Source: JAFMKE01 sp964655225 (lineage in GTDB: Bacteria > Bacteroidota > Bacteroidia > Chitinophagales > UBA8649). Taken from it: 44,906 bases of DNA. The notes beneath the pieces are model-generated. The model had not been told where the DNA came from. It worked only from the letters and a program-made list of their open reading frames with translations, and did no database searches. This document shows positions 9,201-17,525 of this stretch, piece by piece. The stretch is from positions 1 to 44,906 of the forward strand of contig CAZZMB010000018.1 of assembly GCA_964655225.1 (NCBI GenBank). Direction: 5' to 3'. The position numbers and the translations under genes were made by a program. Position 1 is the stretch's first letter; each line of letters starts with the position of its first letter.

Positions 9201-10551
9201 ATAAAACAGGGTGACCTTTTAATACATTCTCTAGAATATCCCAAATAACAGGTTCTTTTTTGTCAACTAGTTTCTTCGCTGATTTTACCGTCTTTACAAT
9301 ACCTCTTTCAATTAATTTTCTAATTACAAATGGCTTAAATAATTCAGCTGCCATGTCCTTAGGTATACCACATTCATGTAACTTCAGCGTAGGTCCTACT
9401 ACAATTACAGAACGGCCAGAATAATCTACCCTTTTTCCTAATAAATTTTGACGGAAACGACCTTGCTTACCCTTAAGTACATCACTCAAAGATTTCAATG
9501 CACGTCCACCTTCTGCTTTAACCGCATTTGATTTTCTTGAATTATCAAATAAGGAATCAACAGCTTCTTGAAGCATACGTTTCTCATTACGTAATATTAC
9601 TTCTGGAGCTTTGATTTCAATCAATCTTTTCAAACGATTGTTTCTAATAATAACTCTTCTATATAAATCATTCAAATCAGAACTCGCAAAACGACCACCA
9701 TCTAAAGGCACAAGAGGTCTTAACTCTGGCGGAATTACTGGCAAGTAATCAATACACATCCATTCAGGACGGTTTTCAATATGCTCATTTCCAGCTCTAA
9801 AAGCTTCAACAACCTTCAGACGTTTTAAAGCTTCTGCTTTACGTTGACGCGAAGTCTCGTTGGCAGCTTGGGTTCTTAAATTATATGACAATTCATCTAA
9901 ATCAATTCGAGCCAATAATTCCTTAACAGCATCAGCACCCATCAAGGCGATAAATTTGTTCGGATCATCATTACTCAATTGAGCATTATTCTTGTAATCT
10001 TCATGGCCTAATATTGCAAGATATTCTTCTTCCGTTATTAAATCCATTTTACTTAATGTCAAGGTTTCTTCTTCATCCTTTTCGTTGATAATGGCAACTC
10101 CATTTTCAGTAAGACCAGGTTGGATAACACAATACCTTTCATAGTATACGATTGATTCTAGTGTTTTAGAAGATACACCCAAAAGGTATCCAATTTTATT
10201 TGGCAAAGATTTAAAGTACCAAATATGGACAACAGGCACAACCAACTTAATGTGGCCCATTCTTTCACGGCGTACTTTTTTCTCTGTTACTTCTACTCCG
10301 CATCTATCGCAAACGATTCCCTTGTAACGAATACGCTTATACTTCCCGCAATAGCATTCAAAATCCTTTGTTGGACCGAAAATCCTTTCACAAAACAAAC
10401 CATCCATCTCTGGTTTGTATGTTCGATAATTGATCGTTTCAGGCTTTTTTACTTCACCATATGATCTTTCCAGAATTGAGTCCGGTGATGATAAACAAAT
10501 TGTTATTTGTTTAAAATCGCTATTTGTAAGTCTTTCCTTTTTTAAGGACAT
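6211..10551 (-). CDS. rpoC: RNA polymerase beta' subunit
   Basis: A 1446-residue core subunit of RNA polymerase. The N-terminal zinc site is CYCGKYKRIRYKG followed by CDRCGVEV. The catalytic magnesium loop NADFDGDQMAVH is intact. The second zinc site (CESTKGVCVKCYG) and the trigger-loop region (GEPGTQLTLRTFHVGG) are also present. A frame extension to a TTG at 10561-10563 exists, but the ATG at 10549-10551 is preceded by GGAGG with a 5-base spacer, which settles the start. It lies 30 bases after rpoB and is the last gene of the operon. Confidence 0.98.
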   Translation of the reverse strand: MSLKKERLTNSDFKQITICLSSPDSILERSYGEVKKPETINYRTYKPEMDGLFCERIFGPTKDFECYCGKYKRIRYKGIVCDRCGVEVTEKKVRRERMGHIKLVVPVVHIWYFKSLPNKIGYLLGVSSKTLESIVYYERYCVIQPGLTENGVAIINEKDEEETLTLSKMDLITEEEYLAILGHEDYKNNAQLSNDDPNKFIALMGADAVKELLARIDLDELSYNLRTQAANETSRQRKAEALKRLKVVEAFRAGNEHIENRPEWMCIDYLPVIPPELRPLVPLDGGRFASSDLNDLYRRVIIRNNRLKRLIEIKAPEVILRNEKRMLQEAVDSLFDNSRKSNAVKAEGGRALKSLSDVLKGKQGRFRQNLLGKRVDYSGRSVIVVGPTLKLHECGIPKDMAAELFKPFVIRKLIERGIVKTVKSAKKLVDKKEPVIWDILENVLKGHPVLLNRAPTLHRLSIQAFLPKLIEGKAIQLHPLVCTSFNADFDGDQMAVHVPLSNAAILEAQMLMLSSHNILNPQNGTPITLPSQDMVLGLYYYTNVRRTTKDEKVKGEGTAFYSAEEALIAYNEGKADLHAWVKVKTKVREGDELIYKIIETTVGRIMFNQVVPENVGFINKLLTKRALKDVIGEIIDLTDVPTTVKFLDKIKDIGFNSAFKGGLSFNIGDVIIPVEKDGIIDKAQGDVDNVQDQYGMGFITDRERYNQVIDIWTRADNKLTTTLMDQLASHKQGFNSIFMMLDSGARGSKQQIKQLGGLRGLMAKPRKSGASEGGDVIENPILANFKEGLSVLEYFISTHGARKGLADTALKTADAGYLTRRLVDVAQDVVISEEDCGTLRGIETFDLKDNDEVVESLEERIVGRTSLHDVYHPETDELIIKAGQGITRSLAKAVTEAGLGSVEIRSVLTCESTKGVCVKCYGINLANNRLAETGDAVGIIAAQSIGEPGTQLTLRTFHVGGIAATSATESQVNTKFDGVVKFDGIRTVEYINKDGDKEQVVIGRTGEAGIHKKGSTKLLISTHIPYGSILNVTEGQQVEKGDLICKWDPFNNVIISTVTGKAEFINIINNITAKEETDEQTGYKEKVIIQSKDKKKIPSVQIVPKGKKSEPMNYNLPVGAHITVQDGDEVVTGQVLVKIPRQLGKLKDITGGLPRVTELFEARNPSNPAVVSEIDGVVSFGGIKRGNQEVMVESKEGIKKKYLIKLSNHILVQNNDFVKAGMSLSDGAVTPLDILKIKGPQAVQQYLVNEVQEVYRMQGIKINDKHIEVIVRQMMSKVTILDQGDTSLLENENVEKIEFIAENDKIYDKKVIEDSGDSEHLKAGQIVTLRKVREENSTLKRNDMKVATYRDAVPATARPLLQGITKSSLSTYSWISAASFQETTKVLSTASIEAKRDYLEGLKENVIVGHKIPAGTGMEQFNSLIVGSQDDYDAMKSKAATPEMEA

Positions 10552-10556
10552 GTTAA

Positions 10557-10561
10557 CCTCC
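10557..10561 (-). promoter_or_regulatory. Shine-Dalgarno GGAGG of rpoC
   Basis: GGAGG lies 5 bases (TTAAC) upstream of the ATG at 10551. This is one of only three good Shine-Dalgarno matches I found in the window, and Bacteroidota mostly lack them. It decides the rpoC start. Confidence 0.7.
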
Positions 10562-10581
10562 AAGTTATTAATGAGTATTAA

Positions 10582-13500
10582 TTAATCAAATTTTAAATCT
10601 AGTGCCAATCCTCTGAGCTCATGTATTAATACATTGAACGACTCAGGAATATTAGGCTCAGGCAAGTTTTCACCTTTTACAATGGCTTCGTAGGTTTTTG
10701 CTCTACCTACAATATCATCAGATTTTACCGTAAGTAACTCTCTAAGAATATTAGCTGCACCGAAGGCTTCTAATGCCCAAACTTCCATCTCACCAAAACG
10801 CTGACCACCAAATTGTGCTTTACCACCCAGTGGTTGTTGTGTAATCAATGAGTATGGTCCAGTAGAACGAGCATGCATCTTATCATCAATCATGTGACTC
10901 AATTTCAGCATATAAATAACTCCTACTGTAGTTGTTTGGTCAAATCGTTCTCCAGTTTCACCATCGTATAGGTAGGTTTGACCTAATTCAGGCAAGCCTG
11001 CTTTATCAACTTCTGTTTGAATTTCAGCAACCGACGCACCATCAAATATTGGTGTAGCATATTTTTGTCCTAGTTTCTTGCCAGCCCATCCTAATACAGT
11101 TTCATAAATCTGTCCTAAGTTCATACGAGAAGGCACTCCTAATGGATTCAATACAATATCTACGGGTGTACCATCTTCTAAGAATGGCATATCTTCCTCC
11201 CGAACAATACGAGAAACAATCCCCTTATTACCGTGACGACCAGCCATCTTATCCCCTACTTTTAATTTACGTTTTTGAGCAACATAAACTTTGGCAAGCT
11301 TCAACACACCTGTTGGTAGTTCATCACCAATTGTCAAGTTAAATTTCTCTCTTCTTAACTTACCTGCTTCTTCATTAACCTTGATGTCATAATTATGCAT
11401 CATTTTTTTAACGGCAGTATTTAACTCTTCATTACTTGACCATCCAGCAGGATTAACCATTTTAAAATCAATCTCATTCAAGCTCTTCTGCGTGAATTTC
11501 GTTCCTTTTGGAATTACATCTTCCTTGTAATGATTGGTTACACCACCTGAAGTTTTTCCACCAATAAGCTTATACAACTTATCTACAAGCACAGCACGTA
11601 ACTCAGCTTCAGTTTTAGCAAAATCAGCATCCAAGCGTTGAATAATCACTTTCTCTTTAGCTTTTGAATTCTTATCTTTTTTTGCTCTTGCAAACAAATT
11701 AGAATACATCACCACACCTTTAGCAGATGGAGAAGCTTTTAAAGATGCATCTTTCACATCGCCCGCTTTATCTCCAAAGATTGCTCTAAGCAACTTTTCC
11801 TCTGGTGTTGGATCTGTTTCACCCTTTGGTGTAATTTTGCCTATTAAGATATCTCCTTCCTTGATAGAAGCTCCAACACGGATAACACCATGCTCATCTA
11901 AATCTTTGGTAGCTTCTTCACTTACATTAGGAATGTCGGAAGTTAATTCTTCCTCACCCAATTTAGTATCTCTAACTTCCAACTCATACTCAGAAATGTG
12001 AATAGAAGTAAATACATCTTCTTTAACCACTCTTTCCGAGATTACAATTGCATCCTCAAAATTATATCCTTTCCAAGGCATGAAAGCAACCATAAGGTTT
12101 CTACCTAGCGCTAATTCTGCAGTTTGGGTAGCAAAACCTTCACAAAGAATTTGATCCTTAACAACTCTATCTCCTTTTCGAACAATAGGTTTTAGATTGA
12201 TACAAGTTCCTTGATTGGTTCTTTTAAACTTTGATAATTTATATGCCTTTTTATCATCATTAAAACTGATCAATCGCTGATCATCAGTGCGATCATATTT
12301 GATGATTATTTCAGTAGCGTCAACATATTCAATTACCCCATCGCCTTCAGCGTTAATCAAGTTCATTGAATCAGTTGCAACCTTACCTTCAATACCTGTA
12401 CCTACAATCGGAGATTCAGGACGCATCAAAGGAACTGCTTGACGTTGCATATTTGACCCCATCAAGGCACGGTTAGCATCATCGTGCTCCAAGAAAGGAA
12501 TCAAGGAAGCAGACACACCAACAATTTGGTTAGGTGCTACATCCATGTATTCAACTTCCTTAGGTGCTAATATTGGGAAGTCACCTTGGTGACGAGATTT
12601 CACTCGTTGATTTAAGAAAGTTCCATCTTTTTTCAACTCAGCATTCGCCTGGGCAATTTTTCTTGTATCCTCTTCAGAAGCAGTTAAGTAGATATGATCT
12701 TTCAAATTTACCTTCCCGTTTTCAACCACGTGATAAGGCGTTTCTATAAATCCCATGTGTGAGATTTTAGCATGAACGCATAATGTTGATATCAAACCAA
12801 TATTTGGTCCCTCTGGAGTTTCAATAGTACACAAACGACCGTAGTGAGAATAATGAACATCTCGAACCTCAAATCCTGCTCTTTCTCTCGAAAGTCCACC
12901 AGGGCCTAATGCTGAAACTCTTCGCTTATTTGTAATCTCAGCCAAAGGATTCGTTTGATCCAAAAATTGAGACAACTGACTTGTTCCGAAAAAAGAATTA
13001 ATAACTGAAGATAAGGTTCGTGCATTAATTAAATCCATTGGCGTAAAGACCTCATTGTCACGGACATTCATACGCTCACGAATAGTTCTAGCCATTCTTG
13101 CAAGTCCTACACCAAATTGAGCATACAACTGCTCACCTACTGTTCTTACTCTTCTATTACTAAGGTGATCAATATCATCAATATCTGCTTTTTGGTTACT
13201 TAAATTAACCAAATACTTCACTATTGAGATAATATCATCTTTCGTTAAAACTTTAATTTCCACCGGAATATCTAAGCCTAACTTTTTATTGATTTTGTAT
13301 CGTCCTACGTCACCTAAATCATACCGTCTATCCGAAAAGAATAATTTATCAATTATTCCACGTGCAGTATCATTATCTGGTGGATCAGTTCCTCTTAATT
13401 GTCTATATATGTGTGCTAATGCTTCCGGTTCAGAATTGGAAGTATCTTTTTGCAAAGTATTATAGATAATTGCATAATCAGCTGAAGCTTCTTCTTTCTG

Positions 13501-14394
13501 AAGAATTACAGTTTCAATCTCATTTTCAAGAATTAAAGCCAAATTAGCTTCATCGACTATTACATCTCTTTCAAGAATTATCTCGTTTCTTTCAACAGAA
13601 ACCACTTCACCTGTATCCTCATCAACAAAATCTTCAAACCATGTTTTTAAGACACGGGCGGCTAATTTCCTTCCTAATACTTTTTTATGCTGTGCCTTTT
13701 TCTTTAAGCTTACTTCGTCCGCAAGATCAAAAATCTTTAAAATTTCTTTGTCATTATCATAACCAATAGCCCTTAAGAGCATAGTTACAGGAAATTTTTT
13801 CTTTCTATCAATATAAGCATACATAACATTATTAATGTCTGTTGCGAATTCCATCCAAGCTCCCTTAAATGGGATTACTCTTGCAGAATATATTTTTGTT
13901 CCATTAGGGTGGAAACTTTGGGCAAAAAATACACCAGGAGAACGGTGTAATTGAGAAACGATAACTCTCTCTGCACCATTAATAATAAAAGTACCCTTAG
14001 GAGTCATGTAAGGAATGTTTCCTAAGAAAACATCCTGAACAATTGTTTGGAAGTCAATATGTTCCTCGTCATTACATGACAATCTTAGTTTTGCTTTCAA
14101 AGGTACGCTATAGGTTAGACCCCTTTCCCCACATTCTTGAATAGAGTATCGAGGAGGATCTACAAAGTAGTCCAAAAACTCTAAAACGAAGATGCTTCTA
14201 GCGTCAGAAATTGGAAAATTTTCCTGAAACACTTTAAAAATACCTTCGTTAGCTCTATTTTCTGGGGTAGTTTCAAGTTGTAAAAACTCTTGAAAAGATG
14301 CTACCTGTATGTCTAATAAATTTGGAGATTTAACATTCAAGTTAATCGATCCGAAATTAATTCTTTTAGAAGAGGCAATTGTTTTACCAGCCAT
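10582..14394 (-). CDS. rpoB: RNA polymerase beta subunit
   Basis: A 1270-residue core subunit of RNA polymerase. The rifampicin-pocket segment reads SQLSQFLDQTNPLAEITNKR, followed by VSALGPGGLSRERAGF. Downstream blocks include MPWKGYNFEDAIVISERV, GDKMAGRHGNKGIVS and the C-terminal GKAQFGGQRFGEMEVWALEA. The residue matching E. coli His526 is Asn here (codon 12928-12930), and the one matching Met515 is Leu. The length fits Bacteroidota. The rplL-rpoB interval contains a strong hairpin, so expression may be tuned separately from the ribosomal genes. Confidence 0.98.
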   Translation of the reverse strand: MAGKTIASSKRINFGSINLNVKSPNLLDIQVASFQEFLQLETTPENRANEGIFKVFQENFPISDARSIFVLEFLDYFVDPPRYSIQECGERGLTYSVPLKAKLRLSCNDEEHIDFQTIVQDVFLGNIPYMTPKGTFIINGAERVIVSQLHRSPGVFFAQSFHPNGTKIYSARVIPFKGAWMEFATDINNVMYAYIDRKKKFPVTMLLRAIGYDNDKEILKIFDLADEVSLKKKAQHKKVLGRKLAARVLKTWFEDFVDEDTGEVVSVERNEIILERDVIVDEANLALILENEIETVILQKEEASADYAIIYNTLQKDTSNSEPEALAHIYRQLRGTDPPDNDTARGIIDKLFFSDRRYDLGDVGRYKINKKLGLDIPVEIKVLTKDDIISIVKYLVNLSNQKADIDDIDHLSNRRVRTVGEQLYAQFGVGLARMARTIRERMNVRDNEVFTPMDLINARTLSSVINSFFGTSQLSQFLDQTNPLAEITNKRRVSALGPGGLSRERAGFEVRDVHYSHYGRLCTIETPEGPNIGLISTLCVHAKISHMGFIETPYHVVENGKVNLKDHIYLTASEEDTRKIAQANAELKKDGTFLNQRVKSRHQGDFPILAPKEVEYMDVAPNQIVGVSASLIPFLEHDDANRALMGSNMQRQAVPLMRPESPIVGTGIEGKVATDSMNLINAEGDGVIEYVDATEIIIKYDRTDDQRLISFNDDKKAYKLSKFKRTNQGTCINLKPIVRKGDRVVKDQILCEGFATQTAELALGRNLMVAFMPWKGYNFEDAIVISERVVKEDVFTSIHISEYELEVRDTKLGEEELTSDIPNVSEEATKDLDEHGVIRVGASIKEGDILIGKITPKGETDPTPEEKLLRAIFGDKAGDVKDASLKASPSAKGVVMYSNLFARAKKDKNSKAKEKVIIQRLDADFAKTEAELRAVLVDKLYKLIGGKTSGGVTNHYKEDVIPKGTKFTQKSLNEIDFKMVNPAGWSSNEELNTAVKKMMHNYDIKVNEEAGKLRREKFNLTIGDELPTGVLKLAKVYVAQKRKLKVGDKMAGRHGNKGIVSRIVREEDMPFLEDGTPVDIVLNPLGVPSRMNLGQIYETVLGWAGKKLGQKYATPIFDGASVAEIQTEVDKAGLPELGQTYLYDGETGERFDQTTTVGVIYMLKLSHMIDDKMHARSTGPYSLITQQPLGGKAQFGGQRFGEMEVWALEAFGAANILRELLTVKSDDIVGRAKTYEAIVKGENLPEPNIPESFNVLIHELRGLALDLKFD

Positions 14395-14423
14395 TAAATA
14401 TTAGTTTATGTTTAAAATAGGTT

Positions 14424-14452
14424 AAGGCTTGTCCCACTATGGGACAAGCCTT
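14424..14452 (-). terminator. rplL-rpoB intergenic hairpin, probable attenuator
   Basis: A perfect 12-base-pair stem, 14424-14435 (AAGGCTTGTCCC) with 14441-14452, has a 5-base loop. Read on the minus strand it is not followed by a clear T-run, so it is more likely a partial attenuator or RNA-processing site than a full terminator. In E. coli the same interval carries an attenuator and an RNase III site. Confidence 0.65.
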
Positions 14453-14473
14453 TAATCATAACTTCAAAAGAAA

Positions 14474-14848
14474 TTACTTGATCTCTACATCAGCACCTGC
14501 TTCATCAAGCTGTGCTTTGATAGATTCAGCTTCTTCTTTAGAAACTCCTTCTTTGATGTTGGTAGGTGCACCATCAACCATATCTTTGGCTTCTTTTAAA
14601 CCTAATCCAGTGATATTTTTAACCACTTTTACTACGTTTAACTTTTGACCACCTGCAGCATTCAACACCACGTCGAACTCCGTTTGAGCGGCAGCATCTC
14701 CACCACCATCAGCAGGTCCGGCAGCAACAGCAACAGCTGCGGCAGCAGGCTCAATACCGTACTGGTCTTTTAAAATGTCTGCTAATTCCTTTACTTCTTT
14801 TACAGTTAGGTTTACTAATTGTTCTGCGATTTCACTAATATTTGCCAT
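14474..14848 (-). CDS. rplL: 50S ribosomal protein bL12 (L7/L12)
   Basis: A 124-residue stalk protein that recruits translational GTPases. An N-terminal dimerisation segment is followed by an Ala/Gly-rich hinge (about residues 35-52). The C-terminal domain contains KLNVVKVVKNITGLGLKEAK, the factor-binding helix region. It lies 39 bases after rplJ, which encodes the protein it binds. The 12-base-pair hairpin follows its stop. Confidence 0.97.
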   Translation of the reverse strand: MANISEIAEQLVNLTVKEVKELADILKDQYGIEPAAAAVAVAAGPADGGGDAAAQTEFDVVLNAAGGQKLNVVKVVKNITGLGLKEAKDMVDGAPTNIKEGVSKEEAESIKAQLDEAGADVEIK

Positions 14849-14887
14849 TTTGATAAATGTTTAATTGATTTTTTAAAAATTTGTTTG

Positions 14888-15406
14888 TTACTCTTTTTCT
14901 GAAAGTGTTTGTAATACACCTGCAATTGTTGAACTCCCTGAAGAAAGCGCTGAAATCACATTTGTAGCAGGAGACTGCAACAAGGTAATAACCTCACCAA
15001 TTAATTCTTCTTTAGATTTCAAACTAGCAAGCTCATTAATCTGATCATCACCGATATAGAAACTACCATCGATATATGCACCCTTCAATACAGGCTTCTC
15101 ATTGTCTTCTCTGAATTCCTTGAGAACTACAGCAGAATTCTTTGCTTCTGCACTGTACATTAAAGCGGTAGGACCAGATAAAAGTTCATAAATACTTTCG
15201 AAGTCTGTTTCGCTTGCTTCCAATGCCTTTTTTAATAAAGTGTTTTTTACCACTCTAAACTGAACGTCTTTCTCATAGCATAGTCCTCTAAACTCAGTGA
15301 TTTTAGCAACATTTAATGTCGATGAATCCGTTAGGTAAAAACTACTTAATCCAGAAATCTTTTCTGTTAAACTTTGGAGCTCTTGATTTTTTTCTTCTCT
15401 TGTCAT
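14888..15406 (-). CDS. rplJ: 50S ribosomal protein uL10
   Basis: A 172-residue protein that anchors L7/L12 dimers to 23S rRNA. The N-terminal half has the L10 pattern FRGLCYEKDVQFRVVKNTLL. The C-terminal helix ends in SSTIAGVLQTLSEKE and is the expected L7/L12 docking region. Only 2 bases separate it from rplA, so there is no room for the long L10-binding leader that precedes rplJ in E. coli. Any autoregulatory site would have to lie inside rplA. Confidence 0.96.
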   Translation of the reverse strand: MTREEKNQELQSLTEKISGLSSFYLTDSSTLNVAKITEFRGLCYEKDVQFRVVKNTLLKKALEASETDFESIYELLSGPTALMYSAEAKNSAVVLKEFREDNEKPVLKGAYIDGSFYIGDDQINELASLKSKEELIGEVITLLQSPATNVISALSSGSSTIAGVLQTLSEKE

Positions 15407-15408
15407 AA

Positions 15409-16107
15409 TTAAATACCACTTATAGATTTAGAATCAACCGGAATACCCGGGCTCATTGTACTCGCCATCGTAATGCTCTTGAAATAAATTCCTTTTGCAG
15501 TTGATGGTTTCATTTTTGATAGGGTTACTATCAATTCAGCCGCGTTGTCTTTTAATTGCTCACCAGAAAAAGAAACTCGACCTACGGAAGCGTGTATAAT
15601 TCCAAACTTGTCAATTTTAAACGCTATTTTCCCCTTTTTCACCTCAGAGATAGCTTTTGTCAAGTCTGTAGTAACTGTACCTGATTTTGGATTGGGCATT
15701 AAGTTTCTTGGACCTAATACTCTACCCAAACGAGCAATTTTAGGCATAACACTTGGCGTAGCAATAATTACGTCAATGTCAGTCCAACCTTGCTCAACTT
15801 TAGTAATAAACTCATCCAGTCCAACATAGTCGGCACCAGCAGCTTTTGCTTCTTCCTCTAAATCCGGCGTACAGAAAACTAAAACTGTTTTAGATTTACC
15901 TGTTCCATGAGGTAAACTTACTGTACCACGAATAGCTTGATCTGCTTTACGAGGATCAACACCCAAACGGATATGTAAGTCAATTGAAGCATCAAACTTA
16001 GCAGTGTTTACTTCTTTAACCAAATTAGAAGCTTCCGCTAGAGTGTATACTTTTTCTGCGTCTATTTTAGACTCAGACACTTTTCTTTTCTTAGAAAGTT
16101 TTGTCAT
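15409..16107 (-). CDS. rplA: 50S ribosomal protein uL1
   Basis: A 232-residue protein of the L1 stalk. Family blocks seen are LGVDPRKADQAIRGTVSLPHG, GRVLGPRNLMPNPKSGTVT and the C-terminal KGIYFKSITMASTMSPGIPV. In many bacteria L1 represses its own operon by binding the leader before rplK. Here 60 bases lie between rplK and rplA and 1 base between nusG and rplK. I did not find an obvious L1 mimic in either. Confidence 0.97.
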   Translation of the reverse strand: MTKLSKKRKVSESKIDAEKVYTLAEASNLVKEVNTAKFDASIDLHIRLGVDPRKADQAIRGTVSLPHGTGKSKTVLVFCTPDLEEEAKAAGADYVGLDEFITKVEQGWTDIDVIIATPSVMPKIARLGRVLGPRNLMPNPKSGTVTTDLTKAISEVKKGKIAFKIDKFGIIHASVGRVSFSGEQLKDNAAELIVTLSKMKPSTAKGIYFKSITMASTMSPGIPVDSKSISGI

Positions 16108-16167
16108 AATACTGATTTTTTGAGGTCAAGCATCTACATACCAAATGTAAACTTCCTCTGGTTTAAT

Positions 16168-16614
16168 TTAATTTTGTTCCCATGGTGCTTTACCTGTCAC
16201 GGTAAATCCCATACTTCTTGCTGTACCCGCAATCATGCGCATACCTGATTCGATATTGAATGCATTTAAATCTTGCATTTTTATTTCTGCGATTGCTTTA
16301 CATTGATCCCAAGTAACTTTGGCTACTTTATCACGATTTGGTTCAGCAGATCCTTTTTTCATTTTCGCAGTTTCCAATAGCAATATTGCCGCTGGAGGAG
16401 TTTTGATGATAAACTGAAAAGACTTGTCTTTGAATACTGTGATTTCTACAGGTAAAACCTGCCCAGGTTTATCTTGAGTTCTAGCATTAAATGCTTTGCA
16501 AAACTCCATAATATTTACTCCTTTCGCACCCAATGCAGGTCCTACTGGAGGAGCTGGATTTGCTTGCCCACCTCTAATTTGTAGCTTTATAAAGCCATCT
16601 ATTTCTTTAGCCAT
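16168..16614 (-). CDS. rplK: 50S ribosomal protein uL11
   Basis: A 148-residue protein of the GTPase-associated centre. The N-terminal proline-rich motif GGQANPAPPVGPALGAKGVN carries the thiostrepton-interaction region. The C-terminal rRNA-binding part contains MRMIAGTARSMGFTV. Only 1 base separates it from nusG. Confidence 0.97.
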   Translation of the reverse strand: MAKEIDGFIKLQIRGGQANPAPPVGPALGAKGVNIMEFCKAFNARTQDKPGQVLPVEITVFKDKSFQFIIKTPPAAILLLETAKMKKGSAEPNRDKVAKVTWDQCKAIAEIKMQDLNAFNIESGMRMIAGTARSMGFTVTGKAPWEQN

Positions 16615-16615
16615 T

Positions 16616-17176
16616 TTATGATACTTTTTCTACTTGTGTAAAATTCACCTCAACAGGTGTTCTTCTTCCAAAAATCTTAACAATTACTTTCAATTTCTTC
16701 TTCTCGTCATATATCTCTTCTATAGTGCCTAAGAAATCATTGAAAGGACCATCTACAATTTTAACCGTTTCATTAATCAAATAAGGTTCAGTTATCACCT
16801 CATCTGAATCAGCCATATCATCTACCTTACCAAGCAACTTAAACACTTCGGATTGGCGAATTGGCTCCGGCTTCCGGCTTCCTCTTTTACCTCCAAGAAA
16901 GCTAATAACATTTGTTGTACTAGAAATATGTTGGATAATCTCTCCACTAAATTTCTTTTCAACTACTTCTATGTAGATATACCCTGGAAAAAGATTTCTT
17001 TCCTTAATCACCTTTTTCCCCTTTCTTATTTTATAAACCTTTTCAGTTGGAACTAGAATATGAGTTACCACCTTATCGAAACCCATTCTTGCTAGATCTA
17101 CATCCAAATATTCCTTAATCTTCCGCTCCTTGCCACTTACAACACGGAGTACGTACCACTTTTTATCGTCTGACAT
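16616..17176 (-). CDS. nusG: Transcription elongation/termination factor NusG
   Basis: A 186-residue factor that links RNA polymerase with ribosomes or Rho. The N-terminal NGN domain starts KKWYVLRVVSGKERKIKEYL and contains NLFPGYIYIEV. A KOW domain near residue 135 reads VKIVDGPFNDFLGTIEEI. The start codon overlaps the secE stop by one base (TAATG), which supports translational coupling. Confidence 0.96.
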   Translation of the reverse strand: MSDDKKWYVLRVVSGKERKIKEYLDVDLARMGFDKVVTHILVPTEKVYKIRKGKKVIKERNLFPGYIYIEVVEKKFSGEIIQHISSTTNVISFLGGKRGSRKPEPIRQSEVFKLLGKVDDMADSDEVITEPYLINETVKIVDGPFNDFLGTIEEIYDEKKKLKVIVKIFGRRTPVEVNFTQVEKVS

Positions 17177-17376
17177 TACAATGACATTAAAAATTTATAA
17201 ATAACATCCGTAACATTCTTGGAAGCCAAATCCATTAATAAAATAATTATTCCAATAATCGCAGAAGCTACAAAAACAATAACACCGCTACTTTGCAGCT
17301 CAGCCCATGACGGCCAAGTTACTTTATGCAATAACTCTTGGTATGCACCTACTATATATGATTTTAAACTTTCCAT
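17176..17376 (-). CDS. secE: Preprotein translocase subunit SecE
   Basis: A 66-residue single-helix subunit of the SecYEG channel. An amphipathic segment with HKVTWPSWAEL precedes one membrane helix (about residues 32-52), as in the short Gram-negative SecE. A longer reading up to 17508 would translate straight through the tRNA-Trp gene, so I take the ATG at 17374-17376. It is flanked by tRNA-Trp and nusG, the classical location. Confidence 0.93.
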   Translation of the reverse strand: MESLKSYIVGAYQELLHKVTWPSWAELQSSGVIVFVASAIIGIIILLMDLASKNVTDVIYKFLMSL

Positions 17377-17389
17377 TTCTTCTACTTTG

Positions 17390-17462
17390 CACGGGAGGTA
17401 AGAATCGAACTCACGACCTTTGGTTTTGGAGACCACTGCTCTACCAGCTGAGCTACACCCGT
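17390..17462 (-). tRNA. tRNA-Trp (CCA)
   Basis: A 73-base cloverleaf on the minus strand with D-stem GCTC/GAGC, anticodon loop CTCCAAA (anticodon CCA), and T-loop TTCGAAT. The 3' CCA is not encoded. The acceptor stem ACGGGTG/CTCCCGT has a T-T opposition at pair 6-67, and pair 27-43 of the anticodon stem is G-A. The remaining pairs are good. It lies between tuf and secE. Confidence 0.93.
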
Positions 17463-17465
17463 TTT

Positions 17466-17515
17466 TAAAAACAGACGAAGCAGTCCCGATAAAATCGAGA
17501 CTGCTCAAATCTGTT
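17466..17515 (-). terminator. Hairpin after tuf, possible terminator or processing site
   Basis: The arms are AACAGA (17470-17475) with TCTGTT (17510-17515), AGCAGTC (17479-17485) with GACTGCT (17499-17505), and CGAT (17487-17490) with ATCG (17494-17497). On the minus strand the stem ends in a run of about five Ts directly before tRNA-Trp. It could end most tuf transcripts or mark an RNA-processing point between tuf and the tRNA. Confidence 0.5.
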
Positions 17516-17525
17516 TCATTTTTTC

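Noticed and set aside
10552..10563. TTG start for rpoC four codons upstream
   Set aside because: That TTG overlaps the Shine-Dalgarno GGAGG, which points to the ATG at 10551.
15406..15409. L10-binding leader before rplJ
   Set aside because: Only 2 bases lie between rplA and rplJ, so the E. coli type leader cannot be present there.
17377..17508. N-terminal extension of secE
   Set aside because: It would translate the tRNA-Trp gene. SecE of normal length begins at 17376.
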